A stretch of DNA of 64,000 bases. It comes from Candidatus Leptofilum gracile. GTDB taxonomy: Bacteria > Chloroflexota > Anaerolineae > Promineifilales > Promineifilaceae. The stretch covers positions 1 through 64,000 of the forward strand of contig JADJOJ010000009.1 in NCBI GenBank assembly GCA_016713825.1, read 5' to 3'. Position numbers and translations under genes: made by a program. Below, piece by piece: positions 13,575 through 21,769 of this stretch; the first letter of the stretch is position 1, and each line of letters opens with the position of its first letter. The notes beneath the pieces are model-generated. The model saw nothing but the letters and a program-made list of their open reading frames with translations, was not told the DNA's origin and searched no databases.

Positions 13575-13940
13575 GAACAATTTTAATTTGTTTTTGATGT
13601 CTTTTTTCCGAGGTTATGTGCCTCACATCAACGAGTCGGGATTATAGCCAGGGCAGTTTTGCATGTCAAGGCATTTTTTCGACTGATTTCCACTTTTGTT
13701 GGTATTCACCTTATCATCTTCGCAGTTAACGTTTCTTCCTGCGAATCCGTCATTCTTATTATATAAAGGCGTTTTTTTTGAAACCTTTTGTCCAAGGCCA
13801 ATTTTCAATCTTTTGCTTATAAACTCGTGTTTGTTTACACCTATTATGGACAAAAAAGTGATTTACCAACCCTCATTCAGACTTGATACTTATTTTCCAC
13901 TTGCCGGGGTTGAGGTCGATTTGCATGAAAAGCAATATTG
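13575..13940. other. AT-rich intergenic region
   Basis: Lower in G+C than its surroundings and without a credible gene. The frames that remain open are short, lack ribosome sites and have odd composition. It probably holds upstream activating A/T tracts for the rRNA promoter. Confidence 0.5.
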
Positions 13941-14516
13941 CTAGATGAAAATTTCCAGGATTTGTTTGCGCATTTCATCCACAGAATCGTACTGTTTGAT
14001 AAGTGGATGATCTTCGATGAGTTGTTCAAGCAATGACAGGGCCAGGCTAAATGTTTCGCTGCGGTTTGCACCAAATACGGCATTTAGGGTGCCATGGGCA
14101 CGCCCTAGCTCAATGACTTGCTGAGGAGAGACCCGGATTGAAGTCCAGCTTGGTTCTTTTTCATCTGCTGATGGCAGAGGAAGATCCCAAAGCAAATAGA
14201 GGGATTCTAGATCTGTAATGCCTTCAGGCATTTCACGATTGCGGTCGGCGACGGCACGGCGTAGAGCTTCCAGGCGTGCTGACAGCACGGTGATCGACAA
14301 ATCGGGGATGTCGGCACGGCCGATTTCATCGGCAAGTAAGTTAGCCAACTGCTTCATCTGCTTTTTTTGGGATTTGGCCAACGCAACATAAACGTTTTGC
14401 CGACTCACATTGTGAGACGGCCGTCCCCGCCTGGGCCTATCTTTCAGCAAAGCAGCCAGCGTGCTGCTGGACCGCTGCTTGGTATCTTTTTCGGCTTTAT
14501 CTTTTTTTTGGCTCAT
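13941..14516 (-). CDS. Unrecognised partner protein of the AAA ATPase
   Basis: 191 residues. A basic, Ser/Lys-rich N-terminus (about 1-35, with RPRRGRPSHNVS) leads into NVYVALAKSQKKQMKQLANLL, which looks like a short strand-helix-helix (ribbon-helix-helix style) DNA-binding region. A helical middle part follows, then SPQQVIELGRAHGTLNAVF and an acidic C-terminus. It starts 9 nt after the ATPase gene and so is probably co-translated with it. A DNA-binding partner that recruits the ATPase is a guess from position and charge. Confidence 0.6.
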   Translation of the reverse strand: MSQKKDKAEKDTKQRSSSTLAALLKDRPRRGRPSHNVSRQNVYVALAKSQKKQMKQLANLLADEIGRADIPDLSITVLSARLEALRRAVADRNREMPEGITDLESLYLLWDLPLPSADEKEPSWTSIRVSPQQVIELGRAHGTLNAVFGANRSETFSLALSLLEQLIEDHPLIKQYDSVDEMRKQILEIFI

Positions 14517-14525
14517 GAACCCGGT

Positions 14526-15404
14526 TTACCCTGGCGCACGACGATAATCGTCATGCAGTTCCAGAAACGCGCTGACAAACTTTTCGTCGATTTGGGCCAA
14601 ATTATCATGCGTTAAGAATTCCAGGCAAAGATGCAAGCATAATAAGCAGATGCTGCGTGGATAGCCTCGCGTCTCACGCCAAATAGGCAAGATCGCATCA
14701 TCCGTAAATAACACACTTTGCTTTGAATCGCGACCAGCGGCTAGCAGACGGTACTCGATGAGGGATTTTGTGTCATCGGGGGTAAGCGGATCGAGTGAGG
14801 AGCGCGTGGCCACTCTGTCATTGAAGTCTGGTGAATCACGCAGGTTAATATCTAGCTCGGGGCGGCCAAGCAATACTAGTTGGTACGCTTTGCCGCCTCG
14901 TGGATCGCGAAAATTCAGCAAACGCCGCAATTCGATAAACTGCTCTGGACTTAATTCGTGGGCTTCATCGATTATGATGAGGGGGAGGATGCCTCGTTCG
15001 CTTTCCTCTACCAAAAAAGCACGAAATTCGTTGAGCTGGTCTTCGGTGGCGCGACGGGTGCGCAGGCCAAACTCGGCGGCGATACGGCGCAAGAGCAGCA
15101 GGCCGCTCTTCTTTGGCGCTTCATCGATTTTGGCGGCGGTGAAATCTGGCCGACGATCGTACCGACTGTGGAACCAGGAGGCCAATGTTGTTTTACCCGT
15201 ACCAATTTCACCAACGATAACTGAAGCGCCCTGCCCGGCTTCGACCATGTAGCTCACTTTGGACAGTGCGCACCTGGTTTCTGTGAATAAATACATAAAT
15301 CTGGGATCTGCTTCAATGGTGAACGGGGGAACAACAACGCCCAGCCTGTCCCAATCGGGTGAATACTGATTGAAATCAAGGGCAAAAGGAGTCGTTTCGT
15401 TCAT
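14526..15404 (-). CDS. ExeA/TniB-type AAA ATPase
   Basis: 292 residues with Walker A GEIGTGKTT (about 65-73), Walker B LIIIDEAHEL (about 142-151), a sensor-like LVLLGRPELD near 180 and a C-terminal winged/helical region (TRGYPRSICLLCLHLCLEF). This layout belongs to the AAA group that includes ExeA/MshM of secretion systems and the TniB/TnsC/MuB-like ATPases of transposons. There is no transposase or secretion gene beside it; its neighbour is a small basic protein. Its promoter places the -10 six nt before the ATG, so the mRNA is probably leaderless. Confidence 0.8.
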   Translation of the reverse strand: MNETTPFALDFNQYSPDWDRLGVVVPPFTIEADPRFMYLFTETRCALSKVSYMVEAGQGASVIVGEIGTGKTTLASWFHSRYDRRPDFTAAKIDEAPKKSGLLLLRRIAAEFGLRTRRATEDQLNEFRAFLVEESERGILPLIIIDEAHELSPEQFIELRRLLNFRDPRGGKAYQLVLLGRPELDINLRDSPDFNDRVATRSSLDPLTPDDTKSLIEYRLLAAGRDSKQSVLFTDDAILPIWRETRGYPRSICLLCLHLCLEFLTHDNLAQIDEKFVSAFLELHDDYRRAPG

Positions 15405-15410
15405 TGCAAT

Positions 15411-15439
15411 ATGGTATATAAGTCAGAATCGGTTGTCAA
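15411..15439 (-). promoter_or_regulatory. Promoter of the AAA ATPase operon (leaderless)
   Basis: Minus strand TTGACA (15439-15434), 17-nt spacer, TACCAT (15416-15411), then exactly 6 nt (ATTGCA) to the ATG at 15404. The transcript start would coincide with the start codon. An overlapping TATACC two bases upstream is an alternative -10. Confidence 0.7.
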
Positions 15440-15497
15440 GAGGGTGATAAACCGCTGCTCTTTGGGGTGATTAGGCATATAAACCGCTTAAATTGCA

Positions 15498-15547
15498 AAT
15501 CTATAGCATATAGATTAGTTGACATAGTCTATTTATTCTGATAGACT
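15498..15547 (+). promoter_or_regulatory. Promoter with two inverted-repeat operators
   Basis: TTGACA (15519-15524), 17-nt spacer and TAGACT (15542-15547) form a plus-strand promoter. AGTCTAT (15526-15532) and ATAGACT (15541-15547) are a perfect inverted repeat covering spacer and -10. Just upstream, AATCTATA-GCA-TATAGATT (15498-15516) is a second perfect inverted repeat. A dimeric repressor binding here could control both this promoter and the divergent ATPase operon 80 bp away. Confidence 0.65.
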
Positions 15548-15564
15548 GGCCACAATTACGGATT

Positions 15565-15732
15565 ATGTATATCAAAAGTGCGCAAGATCGCAAGCAAGGG
15601 CTTACCTTGGTGAGTGTTGCGATCTATTGGGGTTACTTTGTTGTTGGGGTGTCCTGGCAACGGCCGTTTCGCCATTTTTATGCATTTTCTGTACGGTTTG
15701 TTCGTCCGCCATTTAACTTTTCGAACAAATAA
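15565..15732 (+). CDS. Candidate 55-residue small protein
   Basis: A 55-codon frame begins MYIKSAQDRKQGLTLVSVAI, contains a hydrophobic middle (YWGYFVVGVSW) and ends RPPFNFSNK at a TAA at 15730-15732. It sits about 10 nt after the predicted start of the operator-controlled promoter and ends 3 nt before a strong hairpin, so promoter, frame and terminator fit together. There is no ribosome site, which is consistent with a near-leaderless message. It could be a small membrane peptide or regulator; no homologue is recognised. Confidence 0.4.
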   Translation: MYIKSAQDRKQGLTLVSVAIYWGYFVVGVSWQRPFRHFYAFSVRFVRPPFNFSNK

Positions 15733-15735
15733 AAA

Positions 15736-15763
15736 AAGGCCAAGCGCCTAAGCGCCTGGCCTT
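15736..15763 (-). terminator. Strong intrinsic terminator
   Basis: AAGGCCAAGCGC-CTAA-GCGCCTGGCCTT forms a 12-bp stem with a single mismatch and a 4-nt loop. On the minus strand it is followed by TTTTTTTATTTG, so it should end the small RNA that starts near 15879. It can also serve the plus-strand small gene, though the U run on that side is poor. Confidence 0.85.
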
Positions 15764-15879
15764 GATTTGTATAAGCAAGCTACCATTTCAACCTGTTTTG
15801 GTGCCGCCAACACCTTTTAAGACAGTGCCCCTTGATTGGGGAGGGGGATTTTTTGTCCCCAGGTAGCTCACTAATGCTG
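15736..15879 (-). ncRNA. Candidate structured small RNA, about 144 nt
   Basis: A promoter at 15886-15914 and the terminator at 15736-15763 define a transcript. Inside it, GAGCTACC pairs with GGTAGCTT to close a multibranch structure. This holds GGGGA/TCCCC (loop CAAAAAA), CCCC/GGGG (loop AATCAA) and GGTG/CACC within a CTGT...ACAG helix. No open frame or ribosome site is visible in it. It does not match the landmarks of 4.5S, RNase P or tmRNA; a 6S-like RNA, a trans-acting sRNA or a 5' attenuator of the ATPase operon 330 nt downstream are options. Confidence 0.55.
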
Positions 15880-15885
15880 GGTAGA

Positions 15886-15914
15886 AGCATATCATAGGGC
15901 TACTAGCCTGTCAA
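15886..15914 (-). promoter_or_regulatory. Promoter of the small RNA
   Basis: Minus strand TTGACA (15914-15909), 17-nt spacer, TATGCT (15891-15886). Predicted start near 15879. Promoter strength rivals the rRNA promoter. Confidence 0.75.
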
Positions 15915-16049
15915 TGGATCGGTGGCCGTCCTACACGATGTTTTTGGATTTGTGGGGATGGCTCTGAGCAAACGGCCTTCAACTTCATGGAGTTTTTGTG
16001 GGCCGTTTATTTAGATTTGCTGATCCTGTTTTGACAGGTTTGTTTAAGG

Positions 16050-17291
16050 TTGCCTTCTGCCCACAAAGTAGAGTCGTTTGTGGGCACGTTGAGCCACGCC
16101 ATTTCAAGCGAGCTGCAAGCCGCGCAGCAGCGTTTGCTGCAATTGCGGGCGGAGGTTCGTGCCTCTCGGCCTGAGGTTGAGGGGCAGCAACGCGCTCTGT
16201 TTGAAGAAGTAGAGAAGGATGGCAAACGGCCGTTCCCCACAACCATTTCCCAATTGCCCGCCCACCTGGGTTGGGAAAGTGCAGCAGTTACTCAGGCTCT
16301 GCGCCAGGGGAAACCCGCACAATCTGCTATTGTTCGCCCCACGGCCGTTTCTGTTGAGACGGCCGTTTCTCATTCCCCTACCCTGCCGAAGACAATTAAA
16401 CTGTACCCCGACGTGGCGCTTGGGCTGCTGCGGCAGGAGCAGGTGGCGGCGGGCCGCCTATGGCTGCTGCTGCAAGCGGCGGACACCACAGGCTGTGGCT
16501 GGCTCGATGAAAGTCGGGCACGGCAGTTGTTCAGCAGCAAGCGGGGCGATTTGCGCTTTTGTGGCGTGCGCCAGCTGCGCAACCTGCTGGCGCAGGGGGA
16601 CGATTTGTTTTGGGTGCGGCAGAACGGCCGTATCTGGCTCCGGTCTGTGGCGAAGGTGGCGTTTGCGTTGGAGATTCCCCGGCTGAAGCTGCGGCCGGTG
16701 GCGCTGCCGGTTTCTGTTTTGCGGCAGAAGATTGGCACGGTGCGGGCGCATTTGTACGCCACATTCCACAGCAGCCGCACGCGGCCCGACCAGGCGAAGA
16801 AGCCGATCTCCCGTGAAACAGTCGAGCAGATCACAGAGGTGACGCCCCGCACCCAGCGCCGCTACGAGCGCAAAGCCAAGGTGAAGCGGCAGGCGCAGTT
16901 TGCCATTGGCGGGGTGGCCAGTACGGACAGTTTGCAGGCGCGGGCCTGGGAGCAGGGGCAAGCTACCTTCCAGTTTAAGGATTTTAAGGGAGCGCAAGGA
17001 CCACAGGGCAAAAGTTATGTGGCCTGGCAGCTGCCAAACAGTTATGTGGGGCCACACGCTCCGCAGCCAAAAGGACGCCAAAAGCGGATCAATCAGACGT
17101 TGACAGACCTGTTTATGCAAGGGATGACGGGGAACGATCAACGTCTATCGGTAACGCGGCGCTTTTTTGACAACGGCCGTTTCGCAGCAAAGTCGTACTC
17201 ACGAAATCCGGAACAGGATCATTACTGGCGCGGGCATGGCAACGCGAACTACCAACTATGGCAGGTGATGGGAAGCATTCTTTTGAGCTAA
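16050..17291 (+). CDS. Unrecognised 413-residue protein with helix-turn-helix-like segments
   Basis: The best start is TTG 16050; an in-frame TGA at 16032 limits extension, and GTG 16080 is an alternative. A helical N-terminus (residues about 10-60) is followed by a Thr/Val linker that carries two palindrome-derived TAV tripeptides. A central region contains GRLWLLLQAADTTGCGWLDE and a FCGVRQLRNLLAQGDDLFWV winged-helix-like stretch. A basic HTH-like segment, ISRETVEQITEVTPRTQRRY, lies at about 253-272. The C-terminus is rich in Gln, Pro and Asn. The style recalls replication or regulatory proteins of mobile elements, but no family is recognised. It is convergent with nothing and ends 70 nt before the next gene. 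Confidence 0.6.
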   Translation: MPSAHKVESFVGTLSHAISSELQAAQQRLLQLRAEVRASRPEVEGQQRALFEEVEKDGKRPFPTTISQLPAHLGWESAAVTQALRQGKPAQSAIVRPTAVSVETAVSHSPTLPKTIKLYPDVALGLLRQEQVAAGRLWLLLQAADTTGCGWLDESRARQLFSSKRGDLRFCGVRQLRNLLAQGDDLFWVRQNGRIWLRSVAKVAFALEIPRLKLRPVALPVSVLRQKIGTVRAHLYATFHSSRTRPDQAKKPISRETVEQITEVTPRTQRRYERKAKVKRQAQFAIGGVASTDSLQARAWEQGQATFQFKDFKGAQGPQGKSYVAWQLPNSYVGPHAPQPKGRQKRINQTLTDLFMQGMTGNDQRLSVTRRFFDNGRFAAKSYSRNPEQDHYWRGHGNANYQLWQVMGSILLS

Positions 17292-17348
17292 TTGATATTT
17301 TTTGGGCAAAAGCGGAAAAAATGATCCGCCATTCTAGGGATTAACTGT

Positions 17349-17354
17349 TATTAT
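17349..17354 (+). promoter_or_regulatory. -10 box of a leaderless transcript
   Basis: TATTAT followed by exactly 6 nt (TGGCGA) and the ATG at 17361. No Shine-Dalgarno sequence and no convincing -35. Confidence 0.45.
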
Positions 17355-17360
17355 TGGCGA

Positions 17361-18266
17361 ATGAGTGAAAAACCAAAAATCCACGTTCTTGATCTGAATT
17401 TTCAGGGAATTGCTGAAGTAACGGCCGTTTACCTTATCGTTGGGCCAGACGGGCCAATTTTAATTGAGACGGGGCCTGGCTCGACATTGAACACGCTGTT
17501 AAGCCAGCTTCGGCGGCACGGGTTTGCCCCTGAGCAGATTAAACATGTGCTGGTTACCCACATCCACCTGGACCATGCGGGGGCGGCGGGCTGGTGGGCT
17601 CAGCAAGGAGCGCAGATTTACGTACACAGTTTTGGTGCGCGGCACCTCATCGCCCCAGAAAAGTTATTGGCCAGCGCCCAGCGCATTTATGGCGACAAGA
17701 TGGATTCGCTTTGGGGAGAGATGGTGCCTGCTCCGGCTGAAAAAGTGACCGAAGTTTTTGACAACGATGTTTTGGCGGTTGCTGGGCTAAAAATCACCGC
17801 TTTGGAAACGCCGGGACATGCACGACACCATCATGTGTTTGTGATTGGGGATGTGGCGTTTACGGGGGATGCTGCCGGGGTTCATCTGCCGGGGTTTGGC
17901 TTGCCAGATATTCCAACCCCACCACCTGAGTTTGATTTGGAAGCGTGGGAGTCTACGTTGGATCGGCTGCTGGCGCACAATTTTTCTGCAATTTATCCAA
18001 CCCATTTTGGGCTGGTGGCGGATGCTCAGGCGCATTTGCTGGCGGTGAAGGGGGTGATGCAGGACACGGCCGTTTTCATCCAAACGCAAATGCAGGCGGG
18101 GCTGGATCGCGAAGCCATTCTAGCAGCCCACGAAAATCGGTTTGCCAATCGGGCAAGAACGGCCGGATTAAGTGAAGAGGCGATTGTCCATTATGCCGCC
18201 GCCAATCCGCTGTACATGAGCGTGGATGGCATTATGCGTTACTGGCAGAAGCGGGCGCAGGGGTAA
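17361..18266 (+). CDS. MBL-fold metallo-hydrolase
   Basis: 301 residues. The HxHxDH metal motif is HIHLDHAG at about residues 67-74, followed by the third-strand His in ETPGHARHHH (about 153), the bridging Asp in FTGDAAGVH (about 170) and the last His in YPTHFG. This is a complete binuclear-metal beta-lactamase-fold hydrolase of the glyoxalase II/lactonase type with an alpha-helical C-terminal extension. The substrate is unknown. The 3' end overlaps the convergent histidine kinase gene by 35 bp. Confidence 0.9.
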   Translation: MSEKPKIHVLDLNFQGIAEVTAVYLIVGPDGPILIETGPGSTLNTLLSQLRRHGFAPEQIKHVLVTHIHLDHAGAAGWWAQQGAQIYVHSFGARHLIAPEKLLASAQRIYGDKMDSLWGEMVPAPAEKVTEVFDNDVLAVAGLKITALETPGHARHHHVFVIGDVAFTGDAAGVHLPGFGLPDIPTPPPEFDLEAWESTLDRLLAHNFSAIYPTHFGLVADAQAHLLAVKGVMQDTAVFIQTQMQAGLDREAILAAHENRFANRARTAGLSEEAIVHYAAANPLYMSVDGIMRYWQKRAQG

Positions 18267-20394
18267 TTGGCACGTTGAGGGTAACGCGGGTGAACTGGTG
18301 AACGGCCGTTTCTACCACCACTTCGCCGCCAACCACGGCCATCATTGTGGAGTGGAGGGCCAAACCCTGACCAGAGCCAGACGTGTCGCTGTTGCCCAGC
18401 CCGACGCCGTCATCGGTGAGGGTGATGGCGAGTTGATCGGTGTGGTGCATGGTGATGGTGAGGGTTAACGGCCGTTCCGCCACGCCGCCCCGACCATGTT
18501 TGGCCGCATTGCGCACCACCTCGCGTGCTGCATAAAAAACCACTTCGGCCGTCAGCGTGGGCAGCGTTTGGGCTGCCTTCTCTGCTTCTGGCGAAATTTC
18601 CCATCGAATCTCATCAAACACCATTGAAAAATCATTTTCCACAATGCGCTGGAAGGCGGTGATGAAGCCCAGCCGGGCCACCTCTGGCGCGGTGGTGGTG
18701 GGCATGTCGTGCAGCAGGTCAGAGATTTGCTTGTGGGCGTCGGTCATTAGCTTGAGGGCGCGGTCTGTTTTTTCGTTGCCTGCCTGGCCGTTGCTGGCCA
18801 CGCCGCTGAGAGCAATGAGCGCGGCTTGAATGTCTGGCAGGATGTCGTCGTGCAGCACGCGACGGGTTTTTTGGTCGATGATTTGGGATTGGGCCAGCCG
18901 CTGCCGCTGAATTTCCATGAGGCGGCGGGACATTTCGGCGCTGGCATGGGTGTCGATGAGCCGTTCGCTGATGACGCGGGCAATCTCGATCTCTTCTTGC
19001 GTGTACAGGCCGCTGTCGCTTTTTTCGCCCAGCAGCAGCACGCCAGAAAGCCCGCGCTCGCTCCAAAGGGGAATGGCCCAGATGGCCGCGCCAAATTCGT
19101 CGGCGTCCAGGGAAATCATCTCGTTTTCAGCTCCGGTGAACCGCTTGATGATGGTGGGCAGGTCTGGCAGCGGCTGGGCGGAGGCGGGGTAGCTGATGGG
19201 TGGCCCAACGAGCGGGGCCATCGGGCCAAGCGCGGCGAGGTAGGCTACGCGGGCGTCTAACACATCGGCGCAGAGGGCGTAGAACGGGGTGATAAAGTCT
19301 ACTTCTTGCGGGTCTGCCTGGGTGATGAGCTGTTCGAGGAGGCGGTTGCTGGCGACAAACGGCCGTAACCGGGCAATATATTTCTCCCGTTCGGCAAAGG
19401 TGCGCCAGCTGACCATAGCAAAAAAGAAGGTCATGAGCATGGCGGTGAGGAGGAGGGAGTATAACGGCCGTAACTGCACCGCAATGGTGCCCCCGATGGC
19501 AATGCCATAGCCAGCTGCCAGCTGTACCGCCTGCCGCCACTGCCGCTTTAACCCGCCACGCGGCAGCGTTTTGCCTGTGAATACCTCATACGAGACCACC
19601 GCGCGCCCCAAGAGCACAATTACCACGGCAATAATGCTAGAAATTAATAAATCGAGGATGGCGATGGTGAGCTGCGCCTCAAAATAAATCTCAAAAAAAG
19701 TGCGCTGGCGGGCATCCTGCACAATCCAAAGCACGACACCGGTGACCAGCAGCGAGACCACCATAAGCGCCAGCGAGGCAGAAGCGAGCCACGGTTGGGC
19801 GCGACGCCGGGCGACCTGCCCCATCACCCGGCGGGAGGCAACCGGTTGGCGCAGAGCATCTAGCGCCAGGCCAATGCAAAGCAGCACGTAGATGGAATAA
19901 CCCACCGCCAGCAGCGGAATACCGGCAATGGAGTAGCGAATGAAGCCGCGCAGCGAATTGAGCTGTGAAGAGGGGATGGCTAGCAGCAGCACACCAGCAA
20001 ACAGAGACAGTAAGCCCAAAAGCAGCATAGCGGTTGTGAGGTAGAGCCACCGTTTTTGCCGCTGGCGCAGGCGGTTTTGCGGTTCGTGCCAGTAGCCTGC
20101 ATACCAGAGGATGATGATGTACCAGGCGTAGGGCAGCATGATGGCGGGAATTAGGCCAGCGGTCCACCAGAAGATCATGTTGCGCCAGGTGAGGTTGGTG
20201 AGGCCCAGGCCGATGATGGCGCTGTGGCTGACGAAGAAGAGTGCCCCCAGCAGCAGGCCGCCTGCGGCGATCCAAACGCCCCAATCGCGCCGCTCTGAGT
20301 TGAAAAACACCGTGAGCCCCAGCCAGGTGAGCAGGATGGTGTTAAAGAGGCTTACGGCCATGATGGCCCAGTCGAGGAGGAGGATGTCGCTCAT
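18232..20394 (-). CDS. Sensor histidine kinase, 7TM-like N-terminus plus GAF
   Basis: About 720 residues from ATG 20394 (MSDILLLDWAIMAVS); an upstream in-frame start would read through a hairpin repeat. Roughly eight hydrophobic helices fill the first 330 residues. A GAF-like region follows (about 350-490), then the HisKA_3-type phosphoacceptor RRVLHDDILPD (His near 513), the N box REVVRNAAKHG (about 630) and G boxes DDGVGLG and GSGQGLALHS. This is the NarL-partner class of kinases. Its regulator is encoded immediately upstream (20472-21206), so the pair senses a membrane or intracellular signal. It overlaps the convergent MBL gene. Confidence 0.85.
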   Translation of the reverse strand: MSDILLLDWAIMAVSLFNTILLTWLGLTVFFNSERRDWGVWIAAGGLLLGALFFVSHSAIIGLGLTNLTWRNMIFWWTAGLIPAIMLPYAWYIIILWYAGYWHEPQNRLRQRQKRWLYLTTAMLLLGLLSLFAGVLLLAIPSSQLNSLRGFIRYSIAGIPLLAVGYSIYVLLCIGLALDALRQPVASRRVMGQVARRRAQPWLASASLALMVVSLLVTGVVLWIVQDARQRTFFEIYFEAQLTIAILDLLISSIIAVVIVLLGRAVVSYEVFTGKTLPRGGLKRQWRQAVQLAAGYGIAIGGTIAVQLRPLYSLLLTAMLMTFFFAMVSWRTFAEREKYIARLRPFVASNRLLEQLITQADPQEVDFITPFYALCADVLDARVAYLAALGPMAPLVGPPISYPASAQPLPDLPTIIKRFTGAENEMISLDADEFGAAIWAIPLWSERGLSGVLLLGEKSDSGLYTQEEIEIARVISERLIDTHASAEMSRRLMEIQRQRLAQSQIIDQKTRRVLHDDILPDIQAALIALSGVASNGQAGNEKTDRALKLMTDAHKQISDLLHDMPTTTAPEVARLGFITAFQRIVENDFSMVFDEIRWEISPEAEKAAQTLPTLTAEVVFYAAREVVRNAAKHGRGGVAERPLTLTITMHHTDQLAITLTDDGVGLGNSDTSGSGQGLALHSTMMAVVGGEVVVETAVHQFTRVTLNVPITPAPASASNA

Positions 20395-20398
20395 TTTC

Positions 20399-20469
20399 GG
20401 TAATCCGTAAACGGTAATCGGTAATCGGTAAAATTTTTTCCGATTACTGACCACCGATTACCGTTTACG
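20399..20469. repeat. Tandem-unit hairpin (GGTAATC family)
   Basis: GTAAACGGTAATCGGTAATC on the left is answered by GATTACCGTTTACGG on the right across a short A/T loop. It separates the response regulator and kinase genes. Confidence 0.75.
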
Positions 20470-20471
20470 GT

Positions 20472-21206
20472 TCATTCCCAAGGGATCCAGTCGCCGTGCG
20501 CGTTGAGGATGTGGGGCACGCCGTCTTCGTTCCAGTGGATAAATTGTCCCGCATTCAGGATGATGGCGACGCGAGTGCGGGCGACTTTTTCGTCGGTGGT
20601 GGTGTCGTTGAGGCCCCAGGCGGTGTAGATTTGGCCATTGATGCGGCTGATGGTGCGTTTGTCGCGGAAGCCCATGCGGCTGGCGATTTGTTCGTTGCTC
20701 ATGCCTTGGGCCACCATGCGGGCGACGGCTTGCTCGTTGGGTTCCAGAATGTCCATGGGGGCGTTTTCGTCTTTGCGGCGCACTTCCTGCACGCGGGATT
20801 CGATGTCTGGGTCGATGAAGGAACGGCCGTTCACCGCATCCCCCAACAGGGGCACAATCATGGTGGGCAGCAGGTAGTTTGATTTGCGCACGTAGGCGTA
20901 ATGGCTGAGGATGCCGCTGCGGCGGAAGGCGCGGTAATAGTCGTCGTCGTCCTGGATGGAGTAGAACACGACGGGTAATCTGGGAAATTCGCGGCGGATG
21001 GCAACGGCCGTTTCTATTCCATTCATCACCCCGGCCAACTGCACATCCATCAAAATCACCTCTGGCACCTGCCCCAGGCAAAATTCCAGCGCTTCTTCGC
21101 CTGTGGGGCAATCGTGGATGACCGTTACGGAGCCTAAATCTTCCAAACCAGCTTTGAGCGCTGGCCTTAGTTTTTCATTGTCTTCAACGATGAGTAAGTT
21201 CAACAT
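20472..21206 (-). CDS. Response regulator with LuxR-type HTH
   Basis: From ATG 21206 (AAGGAT upstream) MLNLLIVEDNEKLRPALKAG opens a receiver domain with acidic pocket EDN, phosphoacceptor in VILMDVQLAG (about residue 54) and the conserved Lys in YVRKSNYL. The C-terminal part has an HTH reading NEQAVARMVAQGMSNEQIAS and RMGFRDKRTISRIN, which is NarL/LuxR-like but diverged. A 60-residue tail follows. It precedes the histidine kinase and is probably its partner. Confidence 0.85.
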   Translation of the reverse strand: MLNLLIVEDNEKLRPALKAGLEDLGSVTVIHDCPTGEEALEFCLGQVPEVILMDVQLAGVMNGIETAVAIRREFPRLPVVFYSIQDDDDYYRAFRRSGILSHYAYVRKSNYLLPTMIVPLLGDAVNGRSFIDPDIESRVQEVRRKDENAPMDILEPNEQAVARMVAQGMSNEQIASRMGFRDKRTISRINGQIYTAWGLNDTTTDEKVARTRVAIILNAGQFIHWNEDGVPHILNAHGDWIPWE

Positions 21207-21340
21207 GCCAGTAACATCCTTCATTTGGCGGGAAAGGGTCAAGCACCTGGGTGCGTGATAATCGGCAATTAAGGGGTCGTTTGTTGGGCTGCCATTTTAT
21301 ATGCTGAAGGCATCAATTTAATTCCAGGGAGTAATTAACG

Positions 21341-21769
21341 ATGCTAAATCTAAAACAACGTGAACAAAAAAGCAATATGGGGGGGCAACGGCCGTATCTC
21401 TTCTTCGCCTTTCTTCTTTTTGTAGCCGCCGCCCTGTTCCCCTACGGCCTTATTCTCACCCTCTCACCCAAACTTTACTATCTGGTGAACTACACGTTTG
21501 GCACGCAGTTGGCCCATATCATTGGCCATTACGGGTTGTTTGTGGCCATGGGCGGCGGCATTTTGCTGCTGTTCCCCCGCCTGCGACGGCACGCCTGGCT
21601 GTACTTTGGTCTGCTGCTGCTGCTGGCCTTTGTGCAGGAATTTTTGCAGATTGCCACCTTCAAGCATTACATCCCCGTCTTTGACGAAATTTTGGATTTG
21701 ACGGTAGATATGCTGGGGGCGGCGACTGTTTTTTACTTTTTAGGTCATAAAGAGGAGATTGGAGATTAG
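21341..21769 (+). CDS. VanZ-like membrane protein
   Basis: 142 residues, four hydrophobic helices. The C-terminal pattern AFVQEFLQIATFKHYIPVFD followed by EILDLTVDMLGAA is the VanZ-family signature (Q-E-x-x-Q then D-x-x-x-N/D-x-x-G). VanZ confers low-level teicoplanin resistance in enterococci, but most members have no known role. The TAG stop lies in the first arm of a hairpin repeat, so the last residues (EEIGD) are encoded by the repeat. Confidence 0.8.
   Translation: MLNLKQREQKSNMGGQRPYLFFAFLLFVAAALFPYGLILTLSPKLYYLVNYTFGTQLAHIIGHYGLFVAMGGGILLLFPRLRRHAWLYFGLLLLLAFVQEFLQIATFKHYIPVFDEILDLTVDMLGAATVFYFLGHKEEIGD

Noticed and set aside
13623..13944. Open frames of 76-82 codons on both strands
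   Set aside because: A/T-rich spacer, no ribosome sites, low-complexity composition.
14526..15404. Tn7-like or CRISPR-associated transposon
   Set aside because: No TnsA/TnsB/TniQ, no end repeats and no cas genes seen; only the ATPase fold is shared.
20395..20454. Longer start of the histidine kinase
   Set aside because: The extra residues come from the hairpin repeat; MSDILLLDW starts at the first TM helix as expected.
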